From NCBI RefSeq assembly GCF_900104795.1, contig NZ_FNTG01000001.1:124001-188000 (forward strand): a stretch of 64,000 nt of DNA, written 5' to 3'. Made by a program: the position numbers and the translations under genes. The stretch comes from Burkholderia sp. WP9. GTDB taxonomy: Bacteria; Pseudomonadota; Gammaproteobacteria; Burkholderiales; Burkholderiaceae. Below the pieces are notes generated by a model. It did not search any database, was not told where the DNA came from, and saw nothing but the letters and a program-made list of their open reading frames with translations. Within the stretch, counting starts at the first letter, position 1, and each line of letters begins with the position of its first letter. Below are positions 8,962-18,222 of this stretch, piece after piece.

Positions 8962-9720
8962 ATGTACCTACAACTCACCGGCACTCAGGTTCGCCTGCTC
9001 GGCTCGATGCATCTCTTTCCGGCGACGAGCCGCCGAACACCGCCATGGATCGCCGAAGCGTATGACTGGGCCGAGGCGCTCGTCTTCGAGTCCGATCCGC
9101 CGACGATCCTCCCGTTTCTGAAGGCCGCCGGCCAGGGCGGCGCCGCTTGCCTGCAGCCCTTGCTATCCGCCGACGCATGGCAGCGTCTTCAGGCGGCCTG
9201 GCCCGTTGAAGGCCCGCTGGCGCCGCTCGCCGATCTGCGCCCGTGGGCCGCGCTGATCGTCGCGCCGACGCTGTTCCAGCAGGTCGTCGAAGGCGTCGAG
9301 CCGCGCATGCTGCGCTCGGCGATCGCGCAGGCCAAACCCTATCACTATCTCGAGACCGCGCAGGAAGTGGCGGCGGCGCTCGAATCGATTCCGCTCGATG
9401 CTGTCGGCGCGGCGCTCGGTCTGCTGATAGCCGATCTCGATGAACCGCAGCGCACGCTCGAACGCATGCATGCCGCGTGGCTGGAGGGCGATCTGGCCGC
9501 CGTGCACCGCATCGCCAACGAGTCGCCGATGTTCAATCTGCCAGGCATCCGGCATGCGATTCTCGACGCGCGCAATCGCGCATGGGCGGCGCGCCTGAGG
9601 GACTTGCTGTCGCGGCCTGAGCGCACGTTGGTGGTCGTTGGCGCGCTGCATCTGTGCGGACCCGACAACCTGATCGACTGTCTTGCGCGGCCCGTAGAGC
9701 CGGTCTTTGAAAGCTCTTAG
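8962..9720 (+). CDS. TraB/GumN family protein
   Basis: The 252-residue product shows the paired-motif layout of the TraB/GumN (Tiki-like) family: an N-terminal GSMH motif (VRLLGSMHLFP, about residues 12-20), a conserved glutamate in ALVFESDPP (near 50) and a C-terminal VVVGALHLCGPDNLI (near 220-235), corresponding to the GX2H pair that forms the presumed metal-dependent protease centre. No signal peptide is seen, unlike many GumN proteins, so a cytoplasmic location is more likely. Start is the ATG at 8962 with a GAGG-like site. The substrate is unknown. Confidence 0.8.
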   Translation: MYLQLTGTQVRLLGSMHLFPATSRRTPPWIAEAYDWAEALVFESDPPTILPFLKAAGQGGAACLQPLLSADAWQRLQAAWPVEGPLAPLADLRPWAALIVAPTLFQQVVEGVEPRMLRSAIAQAKPYHYLETAQEVAAALESIPLDAVGAALGLLIADLDEPQRTLERMHAAWLEGDLAAVHRIANESPMFNLPGIRHAILDARNRAWAARLRDLLSRPERTLVVVGALHLCGPDNLIDCLARPVEPVFESS

Positions 9721-9909
9721 TCAAGCCGCCGTCACACCTTGCCGCGCGAGCGTCTCGGCTCGGCGCGGCCTGCATCGGCGCGAATGCGGATGCAGCGGGC
9801 ACGCAATCCGAGGGAACTCTCGCGCTCTGGTCTTGCCCCAAGTGACGTATGTCGCTATACACTAACCGCCTGCCACTTCGGCCACACCGGTCGCCTTGGG
9901 GACTACTAC

Positions 9910-10890
9910 ATGCATGTGCCACCGACGCCCATTGACGAAAGCGCCCGTCTCGACACCCTGCGTGCGCTGCATATTCTCGATACACTGCCGGAAGAGCGCT
10001 TCGATCGCCTGACCCGGCTCGCCAAGCGACTCTTCGGTGTGCCTATCGCCCTCGTGAGTCTTGTCGACGCGGATCGTCAGTGGTTCAAGTCGTGCGTCGG
10101 CCTGAACGTGAGCGAGACCTCGCGTGACGTGTCGTTCTGCGCGCACGCCATCGTTGGCGACGAGATCCTGATGGTGCCCGACACGTTCGCGGACGAGCGG
10201 TTTCACGACAATCCGCTCGTCACGGACAGCCCGAATATCCGTTTCTACGCCGGCTGCCCGCTGACAGTGCCCAACGGCAGCAAGCTCGGCACGCTCTGTC
10301 TGATCGACACCAAGCCGCGCGGCCTCGACGAAGAAGAGCGCGAATTGCTGCGTGATCTGGCGCGCATGGCCGAGCAGGAACTGGCGGCGGTGCAATTGGC
10401 CACGCTCGACGATCTGACGCTTCTGTCGAACCGGCGCGGGTTCGAGTCACTCGCGCAACATGCGCTGAACGTCTGCAAGCGAATGCAAAAGCCGGCGTCT
10501 CTGCTGTTCTTCGATCTGAACGATTTCAAGCAGATCAACGACACGCTCGGCCACGCCGAAGGCGATCACGCGCTAAAGAACTTCGCCGACGTCCTGCGCA
10601 CCGCGCTGCGTGAAAGCGATGTGATCGGGCGGCTCGGCGGCGACGAGTTCGTCGTGCTGCTCACCGATTCGGACCGCGGCGCCACGCAGGAAGTGACGCA
10701 CCGACTTGCGCAACTGCTGGACGAGCGCAACGCCGAAGCCCAGCGTGGCTACGACATTCGCTATAGCGTCGGGCAGATTCAGTACGATCCCGCCCGGCAT
10801 CGATCGGTTGCCGATCTGCTGGCGGCGGCTGACGCTGCGATGTACAGCCATAAACAGGCGTCGAAGGCGCGCGCCGCGCATCACAACTGA
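9910..10890 (+). CDS. Diguanylate cyclase with N-terminal GAF domain
   Basis: A 326-residue soluble protein. Residues about 25-150 form a GAF sensor domain (DRLTRLAKRLFGVPIALVSLV, FCAHAI, YAGCPL) and residues about 165-320 form a GGDEF domain. The catalytic motif is intact (GGDEF at 243-247), and a product-inhibition I-site RESD lies at 234-237, exactly five residues before it, so the enzyme should make cyclic di-GMP under feedback control. No membrane segment or EAL domain is present. The ATG at 9910 is chosen because the GAF N-terminus aligns there; the frame extends upstream to 9739 in sequence that does not look like protein. Confidence 0.93.
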   Translation: MHVPPTPIDESARLDTLRALHILDTLPEERFDRLTRLAKRLFGVPIALVSLVDADRQWFKSCVGLNVSETSRDVSFCAHAIVGDEILMVPDTFADERFHDNPLVTDSPNIRFYAGCPLTVPNGSKLGTLCLIDTKPRGLDEEERELLRDLARMAEQELAAVQLATLDDLTLLSNRRGFESLAQHALNVCKRMQKPASLLFFDLNDFKQINDTLGHAEGDHALKNFADVLRTALRESDVIGRLGGDEFVVLLTDSDRGATQEVTHRLAQLLDERNAEAQRGYDIRYSVGQIQYDPARHRSVADLLAAADAAMYSHKQASKARAAHHN

Positions 10891-10983
10891 GCCGGCACGG
10901 CGGCGAAGCCGTGACGTGCCATGCGGCATAATCTCGCCTCACCGTTATTCGTGCGGTGCGCCTTCTTTCTATTGAACGTTGTC

Positions 10984-11478
10984 ATGACTGAACTGCAGCA
11001 GAGCGCCGCCACGCGGCTCGCGCAACTCGACTGGCGCTGGAAATACTTCGACGAGCTCACGAGTATCGAGGTCTATACGATGCTGGGGGCGCGCAGCGCG
11101 GTGTTCGTCGTCGAGCAGAACTGCGTGTATGGCGATATCGACGGGCTCGATGTGGACGCCTGGCATCTGCTGGCCTATGGTCCCGGTGAAAAGCGGCCGC
11201 CGCTCGCGGGTTATCTGCGCGTGCTGCTGCCTGATGCGGACGACACGGATATCCGCATTGGCCGTGTGCTCACGACAGCGGAATTCCGCGGCATCGGTTT
11301 GGGCAATGCGATGCTCGAACGGGCGCTTACGCATATTCGCGCGCAGTGGTCGGGCACGCCGATCCGCTTGCATGCGCAGGCCCATCTGCAAGGCTTTTAC
11401 GGTGCGTTCGGCTTCGCGCCGGTGTCGGAAGTCCACGAAGAAGACGGCATCCCGCATGTCTGGATGCGTTCCGCCTGA
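10984..11478 (+). CDS. elaA: ElaA-type GNAT acetyltransferase
   Basis: A 164-residue single-domain GNAT protein. The N-terminus (WRWKYFDELTSIEVYTMLGARSAVFVVEQ) matches the ElaA subgroup, and the acetyl-CoA loop is IGRVLTTAEFRGIGLGNAML (about 90-110), followed by QGFYGAFGFAPVSEVHEEDGIPHVWM. Acceptor substrate unknown. Start is the ATG at 10984 after sequence that is not conserved. It faces the minus-strand ctaG operon, with a hairpin in between. Confidence 0.88.
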   Translation: MTELQQSAATRLAQLDWRWKYFDELTSIEVYTMLGARSAVFVVEQNCVYGDIDGLDVDAWHLLAYGPGEKRPPLAGYLRVLLPDADDTDIRIGRVLTTAEFRGIGLGNAMLERALTHIRAQWSGTPIRLHAQAHLQGFYGAFGFAPVSEVHEEDGIPHVWMRSA

Positions 11479-11490
11479 AGCAGCGCACAT

Positions 11491-11519
11491 CCTCCGCGCA
11501 AGTTGTACGCGCGCGGAGT
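11491..11519. terminator. Hairpin between convergent genes
   Basis: CTCCGCGC and GCGCGGAG arms around a short loop, between the convergent elaA and ctaG genes. The T-run is short, so this is a weaker terminator call. Confidence 0.45.
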
Positions 11520-11546
11520 TTCCGGCGACCGTTGCAAACTATGGGA

Positions 11547-12431
11547 TTAACGGTGATTGCCCGCAGGCGTTGAAACCGCGTTCGCCAGGGCGTGTGTCGC
11601 CTTCGCGCGCCGTTCGCCGCGCAAGCGTCCGCGTGCCGACAACCGCATCCAGTGACGCAAGGCCACTAGCGCGCCGATCACGCTCATCATCGAACCCGGA
11701 ATCCACAGCAGCAACCCGCCGATCTGCTGATCGCGCATTGGGCTCAACCATGTAAATGCACGGCCGCAGATCGAGTAGATCGGATACAACTCGCGTGGCG
11801 TGAAAAAGATGAACGCGCCGAGAATGATCTGCGGCGGAATCGCGGCGATCACCACCAGCACGCGCTTGCCGGGCGACAAACGCGCCGGCGGCGCGGGACG
11901 CGGATCGAGCACGAGCCACCAGAACAGCAGGCCGTCGATCACCATGCTCCAGTTCATCACGCGATACAGCCGCCAGTCGAGCATCGCGACGAAATGAATC
12001 GGCGACATCAGCCAGAAGTAAATCAACCCGACGAACAGCGTCACTGCAACGACCGGATGCATCACCACGTCGAGCAGCTTGCGCACGACCGGCGTCTCGA
12101 GCGCGGGCCGCACGAAGCGTTGCCGCCAACTGAACGGAATACCCGCGCGCAACGCGGCACCCGGATACGACAGTGCAATGAAGAACGGCCCGAGATGATG
12201 CAGCACCAGGTGCTGCGCGCGATGCATGAAAAACTCATGCTCGAAGAAATAGTCGAGCCGCGTATGCAACGCGACATACAGCGCCACCAGCCCGAACCAG
12301 AAGGAGATACGCCGCGCGACCGACATCTTCGCCTTGCGCGCGCCGCGCATGAAGAGGATCGCCGGCACCAGCAAGGCGATCACGACGGTCGGCGAAAACT
12401 CCCAGGGATCGAGCCAGTAGAGCAGATTCAT
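11547..12431 (-). CDS. ctaG: Cytochrome c oxidase assembly protein, caa3-type CtaG family
   Basis: A 294-residue inner-membrane protein with about seven hydrophobic segments. It carries the histidine-rich stretch of the caa3_CtaG family (HEFFMHRAQHLVLHH, about 65-79), thought to handle copper during assembly of the CuB/CuA centres of haem-copper oxidases. Last gene of a minus-strand operon: the PCu(A)C chaperone gene ends 9 bases upstream of its start. It should not be confused with the unrelated single-span Cox11-type CtaG. The co-transcribed copper proteins support a role in copper delivery to an oxidase encoded elsewhere. Confidence 0.88.
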   Translation of the reverse strand: MNLLYWLDPWEFSPTVVIALLVPAILFMRGARKAKMSVARRISFWFGLVALYVALHTRLDYFFEHEFFMHRAQHLVLHHLGPFFIALSYPGAALRAGIPFSWRQRFVRPALETPVVRKLLDVVMHPVVAVTLFVGLIYFWLMSPIHFVAMLDWRLYRVMNWSMVIDGLLFWWLVLDPRPAPPARLSPGKRVLVVIAAIPPQIILGAFIFFTPRELYPIYSICGRAFTWLSPMRDQQIGGLLLWIPGSMMSVIGALVALRHWMRLSARGRLRGERRAKATHALANAVSTPAGNHR

Positions 12432-12440
12432 CGCCGCAGT

Positions 12441-12902
12441 TTACTTCGTCTGCGCCGGCGATTTGACGGCGAACGGCGTGTCGAGCGTTTCGCCGTCGGA
12501 GAACTTGAGCGTGAGATGCACGGTGTCGCCCGGCGCGATCTTGTGCTTCGCATCTTCGAGCATCACGTGGTAGCCGCCGGGCGCGATGGCGACCTGGCCG
12601 TGCGCGGGCACGGTCAGCTTGTCGACCATCACCATCTTCTGCGACGAACCGTTCGACACCGTCTGATGCAGCATTGCGTCGCCGTAGTCGTTGCTGGAGA
12701 TGTCGACGAGATCGACCGGCTTGTCGCTCGCGTTGACGAGCGTCACATAGCCGGCGGCGGGCAGGTTGTTGGGCAGCCAGCGGACCCACGCGTTTTTCGC
12801 GCTGACCGCGTTGGCGCCCGCGGCTTGCGCGGTCGTGGCAACACCGAACGAGAGGGCGAGGGCGCAACTCAGTGCAGCGAACGTTTTGATCTTGATCGAC
12901 AT
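12441..12902 (-). CDS. Periplasmic copper chaperone PCu(A)C
   Basis: A 153-residue protein with a Sec signal peptide (cleavage near TAQA-AGANA). The mature domain has the exact copper-binding spacing H(x10)M(x21)HxM: His in DAMLHQ, Met ten residues on in SSQKM, then GGYHVM. PCu(A)C binds Cu(I) in the periplasm and passes it to the CuA site of cytochrome oxidase together with SCO. It lies 18 bases after the SCO gene and 9 before ctaG, so the three are almost certainly one operon. Confidence 0.93.
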   Translation of the reverse strand: MSIKIKTFAALSCALALSFGVATTAQAAGANAVSAKNAWVRWLPNNLPAAGYVTLVNASDKPVDLVDISSNDYGDAMLHQTVSNGSSQKMVMVDKLTVPAHGQVAIAPGGYHVMLEDAKHKIAPGDTVHLTLKFSDGETLDTPFAVKSPAQTK

Positions 12903-12920
12903 GAATGGACTCGGGAAAGG

Positions 12921-13580
12921 TCAGGAACGGTCTTCAATGATACGGCGCAGGTCTTCTGCGATCGCATCGGGCGTGTCGCGGTCGGTGGCCAGCAGGCGCG
13001 CGTGCCCCTGGCTGTCGAACACGTAGACGGCGGAACTATGGGTGACCTCGTAGTTGCCGCTGGGATCGCGCTTTTCCATCTGATAGGCAACGCGGTAACG
13101 CTTGGCGAGCGACTCGATCTGCCAGTCGGTGCCGGTCAGCCCTTCGGCGTGTTGCGAGTCGAAAGCGCCGACGTAGTCGTGCAAGGCTTGCGCCGTGTCG
13201 CGCGCGGGATCGACGGTGATGAACAGAATGCGCACCTTCTGCGCGTCGGGGCCGAGTTTGCCGAGCACCTGCATCAACCGGCCCATCGTTTCAGGACAGA
13301 CGTCCGGGCAATGCGTGTAGCCGAAATAGACCAGCGAGGTGCGGCCCTTGAACGAGTCGCCGTTGACGGCGCGGCCATCGTCGCCGGTCAGGTTGAAGTC
13401 GAGATCCGGCAGGTGGCCGGTCACATTGGTCAACTGCCACGTGTCCTGGCGATGCGTGCAGCCGGCAAGCGCCGCGAGCGCGCCCAACGCGAGCGTCAGC
13501 GCCAACAGGCGCGCGCGGCGCAGCCCGTGTGAAGACGCCAGGTGCGATTGCGAATGCCGGAATGAGAAGATCGGGAACAA
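12921..13580 (-). CDS. SCO family copper chaperone / thioredoxin-like lipoprotein
   Basis: A 219-residue SCO1/SenC protein with an N-terminal lipoprotein-like signal (ALAALAGC lipobox near residue 41) and a thioredoxin fold. The copper-binding CPDVC motif is in YFGYTHCPDVCPETM and the distal ligand histidine in NYEVTHSSAVYVF, so the metal site is complete. SCO proteins load or reduce the CuA centre of cytochrome oxidase subunit II. First gene of the SCO-PCu(A)C-ctaG operon. The start at 13580 leaves a rather long n-region; a shorter start is possible. Confidence 0.93.
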   Translation of the reverse strand: MFPIFSFRHSQSHLASSHGLRRARLLALTLALGALAALAGCTHRQDTWQLTNVTGHLPDLDFNLTGDDGRAVNGDSFKGRTSLVYFGYTHCPDVCPETMGRLMQVLGKLGPDAQKVRILFITVDPARDTAQALHDYVGAFDSQHAEGLTGTDWQIESLAKRYRVAYQMEKRDPSGNYEVTHSSAVYVFDSQGHARLLATDRDTPDAIAEDLRRIIEDRS

Positions 13581-13963
13581 AGCAGGGTTCAGTTACTCGA
13601 TTGAATGGCGGCGCCAGTGCGCGCGCGAGCGGCGCTGCACGATTCGGGCGTTTCGCGCGGGCCGTCATAGTGTGCAAAACTGGTCGTAACGGCAATGATC
13701 TGCGTGGCAGCGACTGTAGCGCAAAATCGCTGATGGCGTCGCGCAGCGCCGACGGGCGCACGTTTTGCGAGGCAATTTGACGCAGGCGGCTGAAAGCTGC
13801 ATGAAGCCGGATTGTCTTCTTTTTGAACGCAATCGCCGACGGTGTTCGCTCGCGGCGTTCGGCCGGGCTTGTGTCCAGCCTTACTTTCTCGAAAAATTGA
13901 TGGATGCGCGGTAAGATGCGCACACTTTTCCGGCCGCACAAGGCTGAAAGGCAAAACTAACCG
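13581..13963. other. Divergent intergenic region between the SCO operon and otsB
   Basis: About 380 bases that must contain promoters for both directions. No gene, clear -35/-10 pair or long repeat was identified. Confidence 0.4.
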
Positions 13964-14713
13964 ATGCAAGCACTTCCGGCTGTTCTGTCTCCAGGCGAGA
14001 CTGCATTTTTCTTCGATTTCGACGGTACGCTCGTCGAACTCGCTTCCACGCCGGACGGCGTGCTGGTGGAACCCCGCGTGGTCGATCTGTTGAGCGAGCT
14101 GCGCAGCCTGACCAACGGTGCGGTCGCGGTCGTGTCGGGCCGCGGTATCGACAGTATCGACGGTTTTCTCGGCATGCCCGATTTGCCGATTGCCGGTCTG
14201 CACGGCGCCGAGCGGCGCGACGCGAACGGCGACACGCAGCGTATCGGCTTTCATGACGAGCGGCTCCTGCGCATGGAGCAGGTGCTCGCGCAGGTGGTCA
14301 ACGAAAATCCCGGCATGCTGCTCGAAATCAAGGGCGCGGCCGTGGCGCTGCATTACCGCAATGCGCCGGATCGCGAGCCGGTGGCGCGCGAGGCAACCGG
14401 GCGGCTGGTGGCCGATTACGCCGGCTCCTACGTGCTGCAGCCGGGCAAGATGGTCTATGAAATCAAACCCAAAGATGTCGACAAGGGCCGCGCGTTGCGC
14501 GCGTTCCTCGACGAGCCGCCTTTCGTCGGCCGCCAGCCGGTCTTTGCCGGCGACGATCTGACCGACGAGAAAGGCTTTGCCGTCGTCAACGAGCGCGGCG
14601 GGGTGTCGATCAAGGTCGGTCCGGGCGAGACGCTGGCGCAAACGCGTATCGACTCCGTCCCGGCGCTGCTCGACTGGCTGGCGTCGGTCGTCACGGCGGC
14701 GCGCTCGGTCTGA
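13964..14713 (+). CDS. otsB: Trehalose-6-phosphate phosphatase
   Basis: Hydrolyses trehalose 6-phosphate to trehalose, the second step of the OtsAB osmoprotectant pathway. The 249-residue HAD-superfamily product has motif I DFDGTL (Asp18 nucleophile, Asp20), motif II in VVSGRG, the Lys of motif III in MVYEIKPKDVDKGRAL, and motif IV GDDLTDE (about 193-199). Full length for bacterial OtsB. otsA follows after 55 bases on the same strand, so the two should be co-expressed, with the phosphatase gene first. Confidence 0.96.
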   Translation: MQALPAVLSPGETAFFFDFDGTLVELASTPDGVLVEPRVVDLLSELRSLTNGAVAVVSGRGIDSIDGFLGMPDLPIAGLHGAERRDANGDTQRIGFHDERLLRMEQVLAQVVNENPGMLLEIKGAAVALHYRNAPDREPVAREATGRLVADYAGSYVLQPGKMVYEIKPKDVDKGRALRAFLDEPPFVGRQPVFAGDDLTDEKGFAVVNERGGVSIKVGPGETLAQTRIDSVPALLDWLASVVTAARSV

Positions 14714-14768
14714 TGGCCATGCCGCATCGCTCAAAGAAAACAACGTACTGCATCGGGAAACGCGCTTC

Positions 14769-16226
14769 ATGAGTCGACTGATCATCGTATCGAACCGGGT
14801 CGCGCCGATCTCGGAGGGCGGCCCGGCGGCGGGCGGTCTGGCGGTCGGCGTGTACGACGCGCTGAAGGAAACCGGCGGCATGTGGTTCGGCTGGAGCGGC
14901 GACGTGCTCGGCTCGGGCCAGCCGCAGATCAAGGTCGAGGAGCGCGGCCCGGTGACGTTCGCGACCATCGCGCTGATGCGCCGCGATTACGACCAGTACT
15001 ACCGCGGTTTCTCGAACGCCACGCTGTGGCCGGCGTTCCACTATCGCGCCGACCTGTTGCAATACGACCGGCACGACTTCGAGGGCTACTGCCGCGTCAA
15101 TGCGTGGCTCGCGCAACAACTCGTGCCGCTGCTGCGTGAAGACGACGTGATCTGGGTTCACGACTATCACCTGATTCCGTTTGCGCAGGCTTTGCGTGCG
15201 GCGGGCGTAAAGAATCGCATCGGTTTTTTCCTGCACATTCCGTTTCCAGCTTCGCAGGTACTGCTGGCGGTGCCGCCGCATCGCGAACTCGTCGAAGCAC
15301 TGTGTTCGTTCGATCTGCTCGGCTTCCAGACGGCGCCGGATTTGCGTGCGTTCTGCGACTACATCGTCAACGAGGCGAACGGCACCGTCGACGCATCGGC
15401 GAAAGGCCCGCTGACGATCCACGCATTCGGTCGCACGCTGCGCGCGGCCGCCTATCCGATCGGCGTCTATCCGGACGAGATCGCCGAACTCGCGAAAGCG
15501 GGCGAGCGCGGCAAACCGGTGCGTACGATGAAGGCGACGCTGCATTCGCGCAAGCTGATCATGAGCGTGGACCGGCTCGATTATTCGAAAGGACTGGTCG
15601 AGCGTTTTCGCGCCTTCGAGCGGCTGCTCGAACATGCGACCGCGCAACGCAACAAGGTGTCGTTCCTGCAGATCGCGCCGCCGACGCGCGCCGACATGCA
15701 TGCGTATCAGGACATCCGCTTGCAGCTGGAAGGGGAGTCGGGGCGTATCAATGGGCGCTTCGCCGAACTGGACTGGACGCCGATTCTCTACATCCATAAG
15801 CAATACGAACGCTCGGTGCTGGCCGCACTATTTCGCACCGCGCACGTCGGCTATGTCACGCCCTTGCGCGATGGCATGAACCTGGTCGCCAAGGAGTACG
15901 TATCGGCGCAGGACCCGGAGAATCCCGGCGTGCTCGTGCTGTCGCGTTTTGCCGGCGCCGCGCAGGAACTGGACGGCGCGCTGATCGTCAATCCGGTCGA
16001 CATCGACGGCATGGCCGAGGCGCTCGCGAGGGCGCTAGAGATGCCGCTCGCGGAGCGTCAGGCACGTCATCGCGACATGATGGTGCAGTTGCGCGAGAAC
16101 AATGTGTCCGTGTGGCGCGATAACTTCATGCGCGATCTGCAGGGCGTTGCTGGTGCAAAGAGCACCCGAAGCGGGAAGGCGCGCGCAGTGCCGGGGAAAA
16201 AGGCACGCCAGACTCGGGCCGGGTAG
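14769..16226 (+). CDS. otsA: Alpha,alpha-trehalose-phosphate synthase (UDP-forming)
   Basis: A GT20 glycosyltransferase joining UDP-glucose and glucose 6-phosphate into trehalose 6-phosphate. The 485-residue product begins [18 protein letters not shown] and contains the conserved [31 protein letters not shown], and [16 protein letters not shown], followed by the nucleotide-sugar site [14 protein letters not shown]. The ATG at 14769 matches the family N-terminus. The basic C-terminal tail ([18 protein letters not shown]) is an extension without known function. Operon with otsB, followed by a terminator. Confidence 0.97.
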   Translation: MSRLIIVSNRVAPISEGGPAAGGLAVGVYDALKETGGMWFGWSGDVLGSGQPQIKVEERGPVTFATIALMRRDYDQYYRGFSNATLWPAFHYRADLLQYDRHDFEGYCRVNAWLAQQLVPLLREDDVIWVHDYHLIPFAQALRAAGVKNRIGFFLHIPFPASQVLLAVPPHRELVEALCSFDLLGFQTAPDLRAFCDYIVNEANGTVDASAKGPLTIHAFGRTLRAAAYPIGVYPDEIAELAKAGERGKPVRTMKATLHSRKLIMSVDRLDYSKGLVERFRAFERLLEHATAQRNKVSFLQIAPPTRADMHAYQDIRLQLEGESGRINGRFAELDWTPILYIHKQYERSVLAALFRTAHVGYVTPLRDGMNLVAKEYVSAQDPENPGVLVLSRFAGAAQELDGALIVNPVDIDGMAEALARALEMPLAERQARHRDMMVQLRENNVSVWRDNFMRDLQGVAGAKSTRSGKARAVPGKKARQTRAG

Positions 16227-16267
16227 GCGCGTTCGGGGCCGCTGGCAACCGGCGGTGTGAAAAGCAG

Positions 16268-16299
16268 AAAAGCCGCTCTTCGAGCGGCTTTTCTTTTGG
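16268..16299 (+). terminator. Rho-independent terminator after otsA
   Basis: AAAAGCCGCTC / GAGCGGCTTTT stem with a TTCTTTT tail, about 40 bases after the otsA stop. Confidence 0.85.
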
Positions 16300-16350
16300 C
16301 GCTGGGCGCTGTCGTTGCGACCCCGGCTCTAAGCATGCCCGCGCGTGGGT

Positions 16351-18222
16351 TCAGACCACGTGCTGTTCGTCGACCTTCTTGCCGCCGATATGCAGCGTCG
16401 TGCCTTTGCCATACTGCTTGGTGAGCAGATCGCGGTACAGGCCCGGGCGCTGGCGCAACTCGTCCGGGCTGCCGTCGTCGATAACTTTGCCGGCGCTCAT
16501 CACGATGATCCGGTCGAAGTTGTTCAGCGTGGACAGACGGTGCGCAATCGCAACCACGGTACGGCCGACCATCAACCGGTCGAGCGCCTTCTGAATGGCT
16601 TCTTCCGACGCGCTGTCGAGCGCCGAAGTCGCTTCGTCGAGCAGCAGGATCGGCGCGTTCTTGAGGATCGCGCGCGCGATCGCAATCCGCTGACGCTGTC
16701 CGCCGGACAACTTCACGCCGCGATCGCCGACGATCGTGTCGTAGCCTTCCGGCATGGCCTCGATGAAGTCCGCGCAGCGCGCCTCGCGAGCGGCCGTGAG
16801 CACTTCTTCGCGGGTTGCCTCCGGACGCCCATAGGCGATGTTTTCGTACACCGTGCGATGGAACAGCGAGATGTCCTGCGGCACCAGCGCGATCGCGTGG
16901 CGCAGGCTGTCCTGCGTGACTGCGGCGATATCCTGGCCGTCCACCTTGATCGCGCCGCCCTGGGTTTCATAGAAACGCTGCAGCAGTGCCAGCACCGTGG
17001 ATTTGCCCGCGCCCGACTTGCCGATCAGGCCGACGCGCTGGCCGGGTTGGATATGCAGGTCGAAATGGTCGAGAATCGGGCGGCGGCGCGGATAGGCGAA
17101 CGTGACACTTTCGAAATCGATGCGCCCGCCTTGCGGCACCAGCTCGGTCGCATCGTCGCGGTCCGGCATGCCGTGCGGCTCGAGCAGCGTCCGGACGGCT
17201 TCCGCGAGACGCGCCACGTGTTGCGTGACATCCACGAGCGCCACGGCCAGGTCGCGCGTGCCGTGCAGAATCGTGAAGCCGAGCGAACTGACGAGCACGA
17301 TGTCGCCGGAGGTCGCCCGGCCTTGATCCCACAGGTGCAACGCCCAGCCCAGCAAGCCCGCCGACAGCAGCGCGGTGATCACGGCATGCAGCAGGCGCAG
17401 CTTTTCCAGATACAGCAGGCTTTGCTGGCGCGCGTCCATCTCGGCCTTGACCGTTGCGCCGAAACGCTGCTGCTCGCGAAAGGTCATGCCGAAAGCGCGC
17501 ACGAGGCCCATGTTGCTGATCACGTCGACCAGCTCGCCGTCCACCGAAGCCGCCTTGGTGGCGAAATGGTGATGGCGCGCCGACCCGCGGCCGGCGAGCT
17601 TGTACAGCACGACCGACAGAATCGCCGAGCACAGCATCAGGCCGCCGGCCATCAGCGGATTCACGGCGGTGATCATGACGATGGCGCCGAGCACCGCGAT
17701 GCACGGCGGCAGCACGTTCCAGGCGGTGGTGTTCTCCGCCGTGTAGACCGCGTTCGAGGTGGCCGTGATCCGGCTTGCGAGCATGCCCGGCTGTTTCTCG
17801 GAGTAATAGGTCGGCGAATGGCCGCTCAAATACTGGAACAGGTCGCGCCGCAGATCGCCGGTCACGGCGACGAACGTATGCGCGGCGACCCAGCCGCCGA
17901 CACGCCACAACAGGTTGTCGGCGGCGATCAGGCCGACGAGGATGGCGAATGCGCCCCACAGCGGACCGGGATGATGCCGGCCTTCGCCGAGCACGTCGAT
18001 CAGATGCTTGATCGCATACTGAGAAGCGAGCGCGCAGCCGACGGCCGCGAACACGCTGCACAGGACGATCGCATGCGCGAGCGGATGGCGGCGAATGAAG
18101 CGGAAAAGAAACGCGAGCGGCCGGTGCGCATAGCTCGCAAGCTTTGCGTCCTGGGCATTACGCTGGGCGACGGTTAAATGTTCCAATTGATCGTGAAGGT
18201 CGATGGGTTCGGGGTTGTGCAT
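16351..18222 (-). CDS. ABC exporter, fused permease/ATPase (first of two)
   Basis: A 623-residue ABC half-transporter. An N-terminal six-helix transmembrane domain (about 60-330) precedes a nucleotide-binding domain with Walker A GKSGAGKST, Q-loop in LVPQDISLF, signature LSGGQRQRIAIARA, Walker B ILLLDEATSALD and the switch histidine in IAHRLSTL. All ATPase residues are intact. The N-terminal 50 residues are a soluble extension. The ATG at 18222 is chosen; the frame continues to 18288 but begins upstream of the conserved part. Homodimeric export is likely; the substrate (lipid, glycan or peptide) cannot be read from the sequence. It is near a glycosyltransferase gene and a second ABC exporter at 21851. 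Confidence 0.92.
   Translation of the reverse strand: MHNPEPIDLHDQLEHLTVAQRNAQDAKLASYAHRPLAFLFRFIRRHPLAHAIVLCSVFAAVGCALASQYAIKHLIDVLGEGRHHPGPLWGAFAILVGLIAADNLLWRVGGWVAAHTFVAVTGDLRRDLFQYLSGHSPTYYSEKQPGMLASRITATSNAVYTAENTTAWNVLPPCIAVLGAIVMITAVNPLMAGGLMLCSAILSVVLYKLAGRGSARHHHFATKAASVDGELVDVISNMGLVRAFGMTFREQQRFGATVKAEMDARQQSLLYLEKLRLLHAVITALLSAGLLGWALHLWDQGRATSGDIVLVSSLGFTILHGTRDLAVALVDVTQHVARLAEAVRTLLEPHGMPDRDDATELVPQGGRIDFESVTFAYPRRRPILDHFDLHIQPGQRVGLIGKSGAGKSTVLALLQRFYETQGGAIKVDGQDIAAVTQDSLRHAIALVPQDISLFHRTVYENIAYGRPEATREEVLTAAREARCADFIEAMPEGYDTIVGDRGVKLSGGQRQRIAIARAILKNAPILLLDEATSALDSASEEAIQKALDRLMVGRTVVAIAHRLSTLNNFDRIIVMSAGKVIDDGSPDELRQRPGLYRDLLTKQYGKGTTLHIGGKKVDEQHVV

Noticed and set aside
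16345..18177. Plus-strand frame of 610 codons opposite the first ABC exporter
   Set aside because: Shadow of a certain ABC gene; residue content is His/Arg/Gln-rich without domains.
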